Shown here: positions 53,943 through 63,275 of the stretch, in pieces | How the letters are laid out: every line of letters begins with the position of its first letter | Numbering within the stretch: the first letter of the stretch is position 1 | Source of the DNA: Arthrobacter terrae | GTDB lineage: Bacteria > Actinomycetota > Actinomycetes > Actinomycetales > Micrococcaceae | Assembly: GCF_015708085.1 (NCBI RefSeq) | Contig: NZ_JADNYM010000010.1 | Location: forward strand, 62,001 to 126,000 | Length of the DNA: 64,000 nt | Direction: 5' to 3' | Notes under the pieces: model-generated | Seen by the model: only the letters and a program-made list of their open reading frames with translations | Databases searched by the model: none | What the model was told of the DNA's origin: nothing | Made by a program: the position numbers and the translations under genes

Positions 53943-54707
53943 TTAGGCCTGTGCTGTCGCGGGCAGGAAGCGGTCGTAGCCTTCTGCTTCGAGCCGATCA
54001 GCCAGTTCCGGTCCGCCCTGCTCGGCGATGTTGCCGTCAACGAAGACATGGACAAAGTCCGGCTTGATGTAGCGCAGGATGCGGGTGTAGTGAGTGATCA
54101 GCAGCGTACCCATGGTGCCATCTTCGTTGGCGCGGATGACACCCTCGGACACAACTTTCAGCGCATCCACATCGAGCCCCGAATCGGTCTCGTCCAGGAT
54201 GGCGAATTTGGGCTTGAAGAGCTCCAGCTGCAGAATCTCGTGCCGCTTCTTTTCGCCTCCCGAGAAGCCCTCATTGACGTTGCGCGCGGCAAATTCGGGT
54301 TCGATCCGCAGTTGAGCCATCGCGTCTTTGACGTCCTTGGTCCAGGTCCGCAGTTTCGGGGCCTCCCCGTCAATGGCGGTCTTGGCGGTGCGCAGGAAGT
54401 TGGTCACCGTTACGCCCGGAATTTCCACCGGGTACTGCATGGCCAGAAAAAGTCCCGCGCGGGCGCGCTTGTCGACGCTCATCGCCAGCACGTCTTCCCC
54501 GTCGAGGGTGATGGAACCGCTGTCCACCACATATCGGGGGTGGCCCGCAATGGTCGATGCCAGGGTGGATTTACCGGAGCCGTTAGGCCCCATGATGGCG
54601 TGCGTTTCACCGGAATTGATAGTCAGGCTAACGCCCTTGAGGATTGGCTTTTTTCCCTGCTCAGTATCGATACTGACGTGCAGGTCCTTGATTTCCAGAG
54701 TAGACAT
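53943..54707 (-). CDS. sufC: SufC, Fe-S assembly ATPase
   Basis: 254 aa. Walker A GPNGSGKST, SufC-type signature GFSGGEKKRHEILQ, Walker B AILDETDSGLDVDAL and switch ITHYTRIL. It forms the SufBC2D scaffold complex and powers cluster assembly. It lies 18 bp after the Rieske gene. Confidence 0.96.
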   Translation of the reverse strand: MSTLEIKDLHVSIDTEQGKKPILKGVSLTINSGETHAIMGPNGSGKSTLASTIAGHPRYVVDSGSITLDGEDVLAMSVDKRARAGLFLAMQYPVEIPGVTVTNFLRTAKTAIDGEAPKLRTWTKDVKDAMAQLRIEPEFAARNVNEGFSGGEKKRHEILQLELFKPKFAILDETDSGLDVDALKVVSEGVIRANEDGTMGTLLITHYTRILRYIKPDFVHVFVDGNIAEQGGPELADRLEAEGYDRFLPATAQA

Positions 54708-54725
54708 ACCCTAATTTCTCCTTGT

Positions 54726-55103
54726 TTAAGCTTCGGATTCCGGGGCGGCAACCCCGTTAAGAATGTTTTCCACGTCCACATACACGTCTGCGCCATCCAC
54801 GGCCAGCGCAAATACGGGTATCGGCTCGAAGGCCGGCAGCGTCAGTGCTTCGCCAGTGCGCAGATCGAACGAGCTCCCATGCGCCCAGCACTCAATGGTC
54901 TGGCCCTCGACGTCGCCTTCGCTGAGGGAAATTTCCCCATGCGAGCAGGCGTCGCCGATAGCAAAAAGATTACCCTCGGAGTCTTTGACCACCGCAACGG
55001 CAAAACCATCCACCTCCAGGCGCTTGGCGCTTTTGAGGCTGACGTCGTCCACGGTACAGACGAGACGGCCGGCCGGTTGGCGGTTTTCCGAGGGTGCACC
55101 CAT
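54726..55103 (-). CDS. Rieske-type ferredoxin in the suf operon
   Basis: 125 aa. The two halves of a Rieske site are C53-x-H55 (CSH) and C72-x2-H75 (CWAH), so it binds a 2Fe-2S cluster. It is annotated in relatives as a non-haem iron oxygenase ferredoxin subunit, but no oxygenase is present. Its place between sufD and sufC, with a TGATG overlap to sufD, suggests electron supply to or a test client of cluster assembly. Confidence 0.92.
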   Translation of the reverse strand: MGAPSENRQPAGRLVCTVDDVSLKSAKRLEVDGFAVAVVKDSEGNLFAIGDACSHGEISLSEGDVEGQTIECWAHGSSFDLRTGEALTLPAFEPIPVFALAVDGADVYVDVENILNGVAAPESEA

Positions 55104-56389
55104 CAGAGGGCGCCCGCCTTCAATTCGCGTTCGACGGCGTCCCTGAGCCGCTCTTCGAGGGCCGGAACCTTAATCTGCTGGATGATCTCGTTGAGGAAGC
55201 CCCGGACCACCAAGCGCCTGGCCACGTCTTCGGGAATACCGCGGGCCTGCAGGTAGAACAACTGCTCGTCGTCGAACCTGCCGGTGGCACTGGCGTGCCC
55301 GGCGCCCTCGATCAGGCCTGTCTCAATCTCCAGGTTGGGTACGGAGTCCGCCCGCGCACCCTGGGTGAGGATCAGGTTCCTGTTCATCTCATAGGTGTCG
55401 GTGCCCTCGGCTTCCTTGCGGATCAGCACGTCGCCAACCCACACCGAGTGCGCATCCTTACCCTGCAGCGCGCCCTTGTAGGTGACGCGTGATTTGCAGT
55501 TGGGCACCGAATGGTCAACGAAAATCCGCTGCTCAAAGTGCTGTCCGGCGTCGGCAAAATACAGTCCGTACATTTCGATGTCGCCGCCGGGGCCCGCGAA
55601 ACGGGCCGAGGGGTTGATACGGACCAGATCGCCGCCGAGGTTGACTACGACGTGCTTGAGCTTGGCATCGCGGCCGATTTTCATCTGCTGCGAGCTGGCG
55701 TGCGTGGTGCCGTCCGCCCAGTCCTGAATGCTGACCACGGTCAGCCGTGCGCCGTCCTCCACCAGGATTTCGACGTTCTCGGAAACGACTGCCGAGCCGC
55801 GGTGATCAAGTACGACGACGGCGTCAGAGTTGGCCTTGGCGTGGACGAAAATGTGGCTGGCCGCGGGAGCATTCCCCGCCCCGGTCAGGGTCACCGTGGT
55901 GACGTGTTCCTCGGAGCGGCCGTCAAACTCGGCGGGCACGGTGATAACGGTTGCCTCGTTGACGGCCCCCCACGCGGCGGCGGAAACCCGGTCATCGGGA
56001 ATACCCGCACTTCCGATCCGTGCGTCGTCACGGCCCACGGTCTCGATGGTCACCGCGTCGGGTTTGTGGACAGCGACGGTGGGGGCAGCGCCGTCGAGCG
56101 CCACCTTGTCCAATCCGCGCAGTCGCTTCAGCGGCGTGAACCGCCAGTCCTCTTCGCGTCCCGTGATGGCCGGAAAATCAGCCACCTGGTAGGAAGTCAG
56201 CCGTCCGGCCCGTGAGCTGTCCGGAATGCCGGCGCCGGCGCCGTGGCTGTGCGACTTCGCTGCCGCACCGCCGAGCGGGGACGCCACCGGGTTGATTTCG
56301 GAGAGCTGCTCGCCCTCCTCGTCCATGCCCGAGATCCGGCGCACATTGCTGGCCGCGGATGTTTCCTTTGTCAGTTCAGCGTTGGTCAT
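55103..56389 (-). CDS. sufD: SufD, Fe-S assembly scaffold subunit
   Basis: 428 aa. The C-terminal beta-helix core includes YGLYFADAGQHFEQR and the conserved His in TGRFDDEQLFYLQARGI preceded by GAGHASA. It pairs with SufB in SufBC2D. The N-terminal 45 residues are low-complexity. It overlaps sufB by one base (TAATG) and the Rieske gene by TGATG. Confidence 0.95.
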   Translation of the reverse strand: MTNAELTKETSAASNVRRISGMDEEGEQLSEINPVASPLGGAAAKSHSHGAGAGIPDSSRAGRLTSYQVADFPAITGREEDWRFTPLKRLRGLDKVALDGAAPTVAVHKPDAVTIETVGRDDARIGSAGIPDDRVSAAAWGAVNEATVITVPAEFDGRSEEHVTTVTLTGAGNAPAASHIFVHAKANSDAVVVLDHRGSAVVSENVEILVEDGARLTVVSIQDWADGTTHASSQQMKIGRDAKLKHVVVNLGGDLVRINPSARFAGPGGDIEMYGLYFADAGQHFEQRIFVDHSVPNCKSRVTYKGALQGKDAHSVWVGDVLIRKEAEGTDTYEMNRNLILTQGARADSVPNLEIETGLIEGAGHASATGRFDDEQLFYLQARGIPEDVARRLVVRGFLNEIIQQIKVPALEERLRDAVERELKAGAL

Positions 56390-57864
56390 TAACCCACAGC
56401 CCCTTCCATTTGAAGTTCGATCAGGCGGTTGAGCTCCAGGGCGTACTCCATCGGTAGCTCGCGGGCAATCGGCTCGATGAATCCGCGCACAATCATCGCC
56501 ATGGCCTCATCCTCTGGCATTCCGCGGGACATTAGGTAGAACAGCTGCTCCTCGCTCACCCGGGACACCGTTGCCTCATGTCCCATCGAAACGTCGTCTT
56601 CGCGGACGTCGACGTAGGGGTACGTGTCGGAGCGGGAAATCGTATCCACCAGCAAAGCGTCGCAACGGACGGTATTGGCCGAATGCGTTGCGCCCTCCCG
56701 GATCTGGACCAGACCGCGGTAGGCCGAACGCCCACCGCCGCGGGCCACCGATTTGGAGATAATGGACGACTGCGTGTTCGGTGCAATATGCACCATCTTC
56801 GATCCGGTGTCCTGGTGCTGGCCCTCACCGGCAAAAGCGACCGAGAGGGTTTCCCCCTTGGCGTGCTCGCCAACAAGGTACACGGCCGGGTACTTCATGG
56901 TCACCTTGGAGCCGATGTTGCCGTCGACCCACTCCATGGTGGCTCCCTCATGCGCAATGGCACGCTTCGTCACGAGGTTGTAGACATTGTTCGACCAGTT
57001 CTGAATGGTCGTATACCGGACGCGTGCACCCTTCTTGACGACGATCTCCACAACGGCGGAGTGCAGCGAGTCCGAGGTGTAGATCGGTGCCGTGCAGCCC
57101 TCGATGTAATGAACGTAGCTGTCCTCATCCGCGATGATCAGCGTGCGCTCAAACTGGCCCATGTTTTCCGTATTGATGCGGAAATATGCCTGCAGCGGGA
57201 TCTCAACGTGAACGCCCTTGGGGACATAGACGAACGAGCCTCCGGACCAGGCGGCCGTATTCAGCGACGCGAACTTGTTATCGCCCACCGGGATGATGGT
57301 GCCGAAGTACTCGCGCATGATCTCAGGGTGTTCCTTCAACGCGGTATCCGTGTCAAGGAAGATCACGCCCTGCCGTTCCAGGTCCTCACGGAGCTGGTGA
57401 TAGACCACCTCGGACTCATACTGGGCTGCAACGCCCGAGACCAGGCGGCTGCGCTCGGCTTCGGGGATACCGAGCTTCTCGTAGGTGTTCCGGATATCCT
57501 CGGGGAGCTCCTCCCACGATTTGGCCTGTGACTCAGTGGAGCGGACAAAGTATTTGATGTTGTCGAAGTCAATCCCGGAGAGGTCAGCACCCCAGGTAGG
57601 CATCGGCTTGCGGTCGAAATACTTCAGACCCTTCAGACGAAGATCCAGCATCCACTCCGGCTCGCCCTTTTTGGCGGAGATATCACGTACCACGTCCTCG
57701 TTGATTCCGCGGCGGGCATTATCGCTTATCTCGTTTTTGTCCGACCAGCCGAAGGCATAGTTACCAATGCCTTCCAACTCCGGGTTGTTTTCCAGAATGT
57801 GCGAAATCGTGGTGTCTTCGACAGCACTCTTTGCGCCTACGTCCTGCGCTATTTGATCCGTCAT
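56389..57864 (-). CDS. sufB: SufB, Fe-S assembly scaffold subunit
   Basis: 491 aa from ATG 57864 (a GTG one codon earlier at 57867 is equally possible). Signatures include [32 protein letters not shown] with the conserved Cys, and [16 protein letters not shown]. SufB builds the nascent Fe-S cluster. I see no intein, unlike the mycobacterial SufB. It overlaps sufR. Confidence 0.97.
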   Translation of the reverse strand: MTDQIAQDVGAKSAVEDTTISHILENNPELEGIGNYAFGWSDKNEISDNARRGINEDVVRDISAKKGEPEWMLDLRLKGLKYFDRKPMPTWGADLSGIDFDNIKYFVRSTESQAKSWEELPEDIRNTYEKLGIPEAERSRLVSGVAAQYESEVVYHQLREDLERQGVIFLDTDTALKEHPEIMREYFGTIIPVGDNKFASLNTAAWSGGSFVYVPKGVHVEIPLQAYFRINTENMGQFERTLIIADEDSYVHYIEGCTAPIYTSDSLHSAVVEIVVKKGARVRYTTIQNWSNNVYNLVTKRAIAHEGATMEWVDGNIGSKVTMKYPAVYLVGEHAKGETLSVAFAGEGQHQDTGSKMVHIAPNTQSSIISKSVARGGGRSAYRGLVQIREGATHSANTVRCDALLVDTISRSDTYPYVDVREDDVSMGHEATVSRVSEEQLFYLMSRGMPEDEAMAMIVRGFIEPIARELPMEYALELNRLIELQMEGAVG

Positions 57865-58664
57865 CACGGCCTTTCTTGCTGATGGTTGGATGCTTCACTA
57901 AGCGGCCGGGCCCCGGTGCCTGCCGCAACGGCAGGCACCCGGACCCGTCCCGTTGGTATATGGGTGGTACACACATGGCCGCCGCGGGCCAACGTCGAAA
58001 GCCGGCGCACGTCCACGCCAAGCAGACGGGAAAACACTTCAGTTTCCGCATCGCAGAACTGTGGAAATTCCGTGGCGAGCTCTTGTATGGGGCAGTGTCC
58101 TTGGCACAGCTGCTGGGCCGACAGCGCCGACGCACCGTGAATGGTTGCCGCCGACGCCACGAACCCGTCACCGCTCAGGGCGTCGGCCAACGCGCGGGAC
58201 CGTTGTGCAACATCGGATCCGGCTGCCTCCACAATGGGCAGGTAGCGCCGTTCCATCCCGGCAAAGCGGCTGGCGGCAAAATCCTTGACGGCGGCATCAC
58301 CGCCGAGGGCAGAGAGCTGTTCCAAGGCCGTACGGGCTATCTCCAAATAGTCGTCACCGAGTTCGCTTTGGCCCCGCCGCGACAGCACGTAACGCCGGGC
58401 CGGCCGGCCCGCACCGGATTTGGCGTTGCTGGTCAGTTTAACCTCGATAACGCCCCCCTCGGACAGCGTGTCCAAATGGCGGCGGATGGCCGCCGGCGTC
58501 AATCCCAGTAGCGTGCCCAGTTGTGCGGCGCTTACCGGGCCGTGCTCCAACACCGCTGCCCGCACCCGATCTCGTGTGCGGTCGTCACTTTCGGGCAGCA
58601 TGCCGGATTTGAGTCCGCGAGAAGACAACACGGGCGTCTGGCTGGCTGGCAAACTCACGCTCAC
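57864..58664 (-). CDS. sufR: SufR, Fe-S-sensing repressor of the suf operon
   Basis: 266 aa. An N-terminal winged HTH ([20 protein letters not shown]) is followed by a domain with four cysteines C187, C191, C204 and C232 (C-x3-C-x12-C-x27-C), able to bind an Fe-S cluster. In mycobacteria and cyanobacteria SufR represses suf when its cluster is present. Its GTG start has GGAGG upstream. It is the first gene of the operon and divergent from the ABC exporter, the same order as Rv1460 and its neighbours. Confidence 0.93.
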   Translation of the reverse strand: MSVSLPASQTPVLSSRGLKSGMLPESDDRTRDRVRAAVLEHGPVSAAQLGTLLGLTPAAIRRHLDTLSEGGVIEVKLTSNAKSGAGRPARRYVLSRRGQSELGDDYLEIARTALEQLSALGGDAAVKDFAASRFAGMERRYLPIVEAAGSDVAQRSRALADALSGDGFVASAATIHGASALSAQQLCQGHCPIQELATEFPQFCDAETEVFSRLLGVDVRRLSTLARGGHVCTTHIPTGRVRVPAVAAGTGARPLSEASNHQQERP

Positions 58665-58747
58665 GAAGCACCTCCACTCCCGACTGGATTAAGTACGGCT
58701 GGAGCAAAAAAACCCGCCGGTTTGCGGACAGTTCGGTTGACTCCATA

Positions 58748-58771
58748 TTAGATAACACAATCATGATCTAA
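58748..58771. promoter_or_regulatory. Candidate operator upstream of sufR
   Basis: Inverted repeat TTAGAT (58748-58753), 12 bp, ATCTAA (58766-58771), in an AT-rich island of a GC-rich intergenic region 85 bp before sufR. It could be the SufR site. It is not the mycobacterial consensus as I know it. Confidence 0.45.
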
Positions 58772-58932
58772 TTTAGTCCCGCTGGCCAGTAAGGTAAACC
58801 TACCCGTACCACGAAACAGCCGAAGGGAGATTCGTGGCCTGCACCGGTCACCAGCGCAGGGGACACCAGCGCCTTGAGGCCGGCATGGTCGGGTCTGTCC
58901 GGGGGGTCTACTACATCCCGTAGAATGGCACT

Positions 58933-59889
58933 GTGCCAGAACCCACCGCCCCTGCCCTGATCATCGACGGCTTGATCCGGGATGTCGGCCCGATCCCCGC
59001 TCTGGACGGCCGGATGAAACGGATTATCAGCGGCGTGTACCTTACGGCGCAGTTCGGCCAGGTGACGGCATTGCTCGGGGCAAACGGAGCCGGTAAGACC
59101 ACCACTATTGAATGCGCGCAGGGGCTGCAGCGCCGCGATGGCGGTACGATCTCGCTGCTCGGTGAGGACCCGGACAAGCCCAGCGCCGCTCTTCGTGCCC
59201 GCGTGGGAGTCATGCTGCAGGACGGCGGACTGCCTCCGTCCGCGCATCCGCTCCCGCTGCTGCGGCATGTGGCGCACATGTATGAGTCGCCGCGCTCCGT
59301 CGATGAACTGGCGGACCGGCTGGGCATTAGAGCCTTCGCGGACACGGCAATCCGCAGGCTCTCCGGCGGGCAGAAACAGCGAGTGGCTCTGGCGGCAAGC
59401 CTGGTCGGTAACCCCGAAGTCCTATTTTTGGACGAGCCCAGTGCCGGGCTGGACCCGCAGGCCAGAAGGATGGTCTTTGAACTGATCCGCGAGCTGCGGG
59501 ACGAGGGACTGGCGATTGTTTTGACCACGCATTTGCTCGACGATGCGCAGAAGCTTGCTGATTACGTCTACATCGTCGATGCCGGCGCAACCGTTGCCGC
59601 GGGGACCGTCGCGCAGCTGCTCAGCCAGGCCACTTCGGCCGAAGCGCAACGAACCGTCACCTTTGAAGCACCTCCTGGACTCGATCCCGCCGCGGCGCTT
59701 CGCCGCGAACTCTCGGTAAGCCAGACGCGGCCAGGAAGTTACTCCGTCACCGGGCCGTTAGAACCAAGTGATCTGCTTGAGCTCGCCACATGGTGGGCCG
59801 CTGTCGGCGTCATGCCAACTTCTTTGCATCTGGCCTCACGATCGCTGGAGGACGTCTTCCTCGCACTCTCCGGAACGGAGCTTCGATGA
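58933..59889 (+). CDS. ABC exporter ATPase
   Basis: 318 aa. Walker A GANGAGKTT, signature LSGGQKQRV, Walker B LFLDEPSAGLD and switch TTHLLDD, with a 75-residue C-terminal regulatory tail. It matches the Rv1458c-like ATPase next to suf and ctaA genes in actinobacteria. GTG start at 58933. Its stop overlaps the permease start (ATGA). The substrate is unknown; a link with haem or cytochrome assembly is inferred only from location. Confidence 0.92.
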   Translation: MPEPTAPALIIDGLIRDVGPIPALDGRMKRIISGVYLTAQFGQVTALLGANGAGKTTTIECAQGLQRRDGGTISLLGEDPDKPSAALRARVGVMLQDGGLPPSAHPLPLLRHVAHMYESPRSVDELADRLGIRAFADTAIRRLSGGQKQRVALAASLVGNPEVLFLDEPSAGLDPQARRMVFELIRELRDEGLAIVLTTHLLDDAQKLADYVYIVDAGATVAAGTVAQLLSQATSAEAQRTVTFEAPPGLDPAAALRRELSVSQTRPGSYSVTGPLEPSDLLELATWWAAVGVMPTSLHLASRSLEDVFLALSGTELR

Positions 59890-60662
59890 CCCTCCCCGCC
59901 ACTCGCCCGCTGCCGGCGCGTTCTAAGCCGGCAGCGCTGAGCCGTCGGATCCTGTTGCAGGGCCGCTACGAAACACTGACGATGCTGCGCAATGGCGAGC
60001 AGCTGATCCTGGCCATAGTCCTGCCACTGTTGGCCCTGGTGGCGCTGGCCGTCACTCCCCTGCTCGATGGTCTTGGTGCCAGCCGGATCAACATTGCCAC
60101 GCCAGGAGTTCTGGCCCTGTGCGCAATGTCCACGGCCTTCACGGGTCAGGGCATTGCCACCGGATTCGACCGCCGTTATGGTGTGCTGCGTTTCCTGTCC
60201 ACCACACCGCTGGGCAAGGCCGGACTGATAGCCGGTAAGGTGCTGGCCGTGCTGGCGGTGCTGGTGCTGCAGGCAGTCGTCGTCGCCGTCATCGCCCTGT
60301 TCATGGGCTGGCAGCCGCCGCTGACCGGAATCCTGCTCGGAATCCCGCTGTTGGCCTTGGGCGCCGTAGCCTTTACCGCGCTGGGCCTGCTGGTTGCTGG
60401 TACCGTACGCCCGGAAGCCACGCTGGCCATCACGAATCTGCTGTGGATACTGTTTGGTGCCTTGGGCGGGATAGTGCTGCCTCCCACGCGCCTACCGGAC
60501 GCCGTATCTGCAGTCGTGCATTTCCTGCCATCCGGGGCGTTGGGCGAGGCAATGCGTGATGCGCTGGTGCACGGGCAGTTCAATCTTTTGTCCGTTGTAG
60601 TCTTATTAGGGTGGTCGTTTGTGGCCTCCGCAGCGGCAATTCGTTGGTTCAAGTGGAGTTGA
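59886..60662 (+). CDS. ABC-2 type permease
   Basis: 258 aa from ATG 59886 with six hydrophobic segments. The ABC-2 signature region FDRRYGVLRFLSTTPLG precedes TM3. It is the membrane partner of the ATPase at 58933 and resembles Rv1457c. It ends 4 bp before ctaA, so the three genes form one operon. Confidence 0.92.
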   Translation: MTLPATRPLPARSKPAALSRRILLQGRYETLTMLRNGEQLILAIVLPLLALVALAVTPLLDGLGASRINIATPGVLALCAMSTAFTGQGIATGFDRRYGVLRFLSTTPLGKAGLIAGKVLAVLAVLVLQAVVVAVIALFMGWQPPLTGILLGIPLLALGAVAFTALGLLVAGTVRPEATLAITNLLWILFGALGGIVLPPTRLPDAVSAVVHFLPSGALGEAMRDALVHGQFNLLSVVVLLGWSFVASAAAIRWFKWS

Positions 60663-60666
60663 AATA

Positions 60667-61623
60667 GTGACCGTTTCTCAGGAAAAAACCGGACAGACCC
60701 ATCCGCAGCGGCCCGGCCTTCGGGCCCGGCTGCCGCGCAGCATCACCCCCGCGCTGCGTCGGCTCTCGGTGGCCTCACTGATCGGTCAGTCCGTCCTGAT
60801 CGTCAGTGGCGGCGCGGTCCGTTTGACGGCCTCCGGCCTTGGTTGTCCTACCTGGCCCCGCTGTACAGCCGGTTCGCTGGTGAACACGCCGGAAATGGGA
60901 ATCCACGGCATTATCGAGTTTGGTAACCGCACGCTGACCTTCGTGCTGGCCGTCGTTGCGGCTCTGATGCTGGTCGCATTGTGGAACCTGCGCAAGGAAC
61001 GCAAGGATTTGTTCTGGCTCGCTTTCGGACTCCTGGCAAGTATTCCCGTCCAGGCCGTCATTGGCGGCATTTCCGTGCTGATGCAGCTCAATCCCTGGGT
61101 GGTAGGGCTGCACTTCCTGGTCTCCGCCGCCTTGGTTATTTTTTCCATGCTGTTGGTGAACAGGACCTACGGCAGAACCGGAGCGGGTGCGCCACAGGCA
61201 CGCCGCCGTCCCACTAAAACCATCCGCCAGCTGGCTGTCGTCACCTCGGTATGCACCGGACTCGCTGTGCTGCTCGGCGTCATGGTGACCGGCTCCGGTC
61301 CGCACGCCGGGGATGCCAATGCCCCCCGGAATGGGCTCAATTCCGATCTCATTACCCGAATTCATGTGCTGCCCGTGTATGTCTTGGTAATCAGTGCCGT
61401 GGTGCTGCTTGTCCTGCTGTGGCGGCGCGGAGCCGGGGATCTGCTCCGGCACGGCGCGATACTTCTGGTGGCTGCGGTGCTGCTTCAAGGAGCGATCGGC
61501 TACGCTCAGCACTTCACCGGACTACCGCCGGTATTGGTGGGCCTGCACATGCTGGGCGCCGCCACTTTGCTGGCCGCTTCCACGAACTTTACTGATCTTT
61601 CCGTCTCCCGCCGGCGCCGCTAG
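60667..61623 (+). CDS. ctaA: Haem A synthase CtaA (COX15)
   Basis: 318 aa from GTG 60667 with eight membrane helices in two related four-helix halves. SGGAVRLTASGLGCPTWPRC gives the family signature and an external-loop Cys pair; haem-ligand His residues are in GIIEFGNR (adjacent His), VGLHFLVSA, ITRIHVLPV and VGLHMLGAA. It oxidises the haem O methyl group to make haem A for cytochrome oxidase. It is convergent with ctaB, which makes its substrate. Confidence 0.94.
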   Translation: MTVSQEKTGQTHPQRPGLRARLPRSITPALRRLSVASLIGQSVLIVSGGAVRLTASGLGCPTWPRCTAGSLVNTPEMGIHGIIEFGNRTLTFVLAVVAALMLVALWNLRKERKDLFWLAFGLLASIPVQAVIGGISVLMQLNPWVVGLHFLVSAALVIFSMLLVNRTYGRTGAGAPQARRRPTKTIRQLAVVTSVCTGLAVLLGVMVTGSGPHAGDANAPRNGLNSDLITRIHVLPVYVLVISAVVLLVLLWRRGAGDLLRHGAILLVAAVLLQGAIGYAQHFTGLPPVLVGLHMLGAATLLAASTNFTDLSVSRRRR

Positions 61624-61927
61624 GCCCTGCCACAACGAAAAATGGCGCCTGTCCAGGTGGTCTACGTGGGGCCAGGGCGTCAGCCAACGAAACAAGCGGC
61701 AGAGAGCGGTTTAACCCACCGCGGGCCGGCACGACGCCGAAGGTCACACGCCGCCGTCGCACCGAAGTGGAGGCGGTTGCAGCCACCTGCGGCCAGCCGG
61801 ATAGTCAGCGACCCCGATAGTCGGGGTTTACAAGCCCGTTAGTCGGGGTTTACAAGCCCTTTAGTCGGGACCTTCACCAGTCCCATAATCGGGGCTTACA
61901 AGCCAATCCGATAGTTGAGGCCTGCCG
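61624..61927. other. Convergent intergenic region with tandem repeats
   Basis: 304 bp between ctaA (+) and ctaB (-). The left part holds nothing I can name. The right part (61811-61915) is a set of about 22-bp repeats. No gene is seen. Confidence 0.6.
61811..61915. repeat. About 22-bp tandem repeats after ctaB
   Basis: Two near-identical units TAGTCGGGGTTTACAAGCCC at 61818 and 61840, then a diverged unit and a further TAATCGGGGCTTACAAGCC at 61886. Each can fold into a small hairpin (GGG-TTTACAAG-CCC), so the array may help end transcription of both genes. Confidence 0.82.
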
Positions 61928-62875
61928 CTAGCCGAAGAGCGGGATTCCAACGAAGGGGTCCACTGCCAGGGCCAGAAAAAGCAGCGTCAGGTAGCTGATC
62001 GAGCCGTGGAATACTTTCATGGCACCCTTGTTGGTGACCTCGCCATGGCGCGCATTGTTGTGCAGCTTATGCGCCTCGTAGAGGAACCATACGCCCGCTG
62101 CCAGTGCCACCACACTGTAAACAATGCCCGCCCGGCCCAGCGGGATCATCAACAGCGAGCAGACCACCATGGCCCAAGTGTAGAGAACTACTTGAACGGC
62201 GACGATCCTTGACCCGGCGATGGCACCCAGCATCGGAACCTTGGCGGCGTTGTAATCATCGCTGTAGCGCATTGACAGCGGCCAGTAGTGCGGTGGTGTC
62301 CAGAGGAAGATCACCATGAACAGGATTACGGCCGGCCAGTCAAGGGAATTAGTGACGGCAGCCCACGCAATGAAGACGGGCATGCAGCCAGCGGCCCCAC
62401 CCCAGACAATGTTCTGCGAGGTGCGGCGTTTAAGGATGAGCGAATACACCACGACGTAGAGGAAAATTGCCACAATGCCGAGCATTCCGGTGAGCGGATT
62501 GGCGCCAAACCATAAAATGACAATGGCAGAGACAGCCAGAACCCAGGAAAAAATAAGTGCCTCCCGGGGCGACACGGCGCCAGTCACCAGCGGCCTGTTT
62601 TCGGTCCGGTGCATCAGTTTGTCGATGTCGCGGTCGATATAGCAGTTAAAGGCACCCGAGCTGCCTGCCGCCAACGCGCCTCCGACCATTGTCGCTACCA
62701 TCAGCCAGACATCCGGGACGGCCCGGGCGGCGAAAAACATGGTCGGCAAAGTCGTAACCAGCAACAGCTCGATCACCCGGGGTTTAGTCAAAGCCACGTA
62801 GGCCTTGACCTTGCCGCCGAACCCGAGGGTGCCCCTCTGGACGGTGGGGGCGATCGGGGTATCAGTTGCACTCAC
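61928..62875 (-). CDS. ctaB: Haem O synthase / protohaem IX farnesyltransferase CtaB
   Basis: 315 aa with nine hydrophobic segments. UbiA-family Asp motifs are [15 protein letters not shown] and the second-loop [14 protein letters not shown]. It adds a farnesyl group to haem B to form haem O, the substrate of CtaA. It is divergent from transketolase, the usual actinobacterial order (tkt-ctaB). Confidence 0.95.
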   Translation of the reverse strand: MSATDTPIAPTVQRGTLGFGGKVKAYVALTKPRVIELLLVTTLPTMFFAARAVPDVWLMVATMVGGALAAGSSGAFNCYIDRDIDKLMHRTENRPLVTGAVSPREALIFSWVLAVSAIVILWFGANPLTGMLGIVAIFLYVVVYSLILKRRTSQNIVWGGAAGCMPVFIAWAAVTNSLDWPAVILFMVIFLWTPPHYWPLSMRYSDDYNAAKVPMLGAIAGSRIVAVQVVLYTWAMVVCSLLMIPLGRAGIVYSVVALAAGVWFLYEAHKLHNNARHGEVTNKGAMKVFHGSISYLTLLFLALAVDPFVGIPLFG

Positions 62876-63275
62876 GGAAGGTCACCATGTTCTATCTGCG
62901 TCGTTCTAGCTGTGTCGTTCTGTGGCCCATTCACCGGCCCGGGCGTCACCGTCGAAGTCAATCAAGGCAAGCCGAGGAGCCGCAGCCCAAAGTATCCCTA
63001 TTATCATAGCCGGGATCGCGCTGCCGGCCCGCGTCCGTTGGCCTGTCCTTTGTTATCCCCCGGTTGCGTAACCTTACGTGCAGGTATGCTGCCGGCCCTC
63101 ATGGCTCAGTGTCCCCCGGGTGCCTTTAAGACTAAGGTGGAAATTAGTGAGAATAGATCTGTTTCGACGGTGAACAGCAGCTGCTGACGGGGAAGTGCAG
63201 GACTTACCCGTCGCGGAGGGGTGCCGTAAGGTGCCTGCGCGTGATCCGTACACACCGAACGAGAGGGCCCCGTAC
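62876..63275. other. Divergent promoter region of ctaB and tkt
   Basis: 400 bp without a gene. I see an inverted repeat CGTAA-CC-TTACG (63067-63078) beside TTGCGT (63064) and TATGCT (63085-63090); the 15-bp spacing is short for a promoter. GAGAGGG at 63261-63267 is the tkt ribosome site. Nothing else can be supported. Confidence 0.5.

Noticed and set aside
61811-61915. Possible CRISPR array or attachment site
   Set aside because: Units are short, directly joined and diverged; no integrase or tRNA is adjacent.
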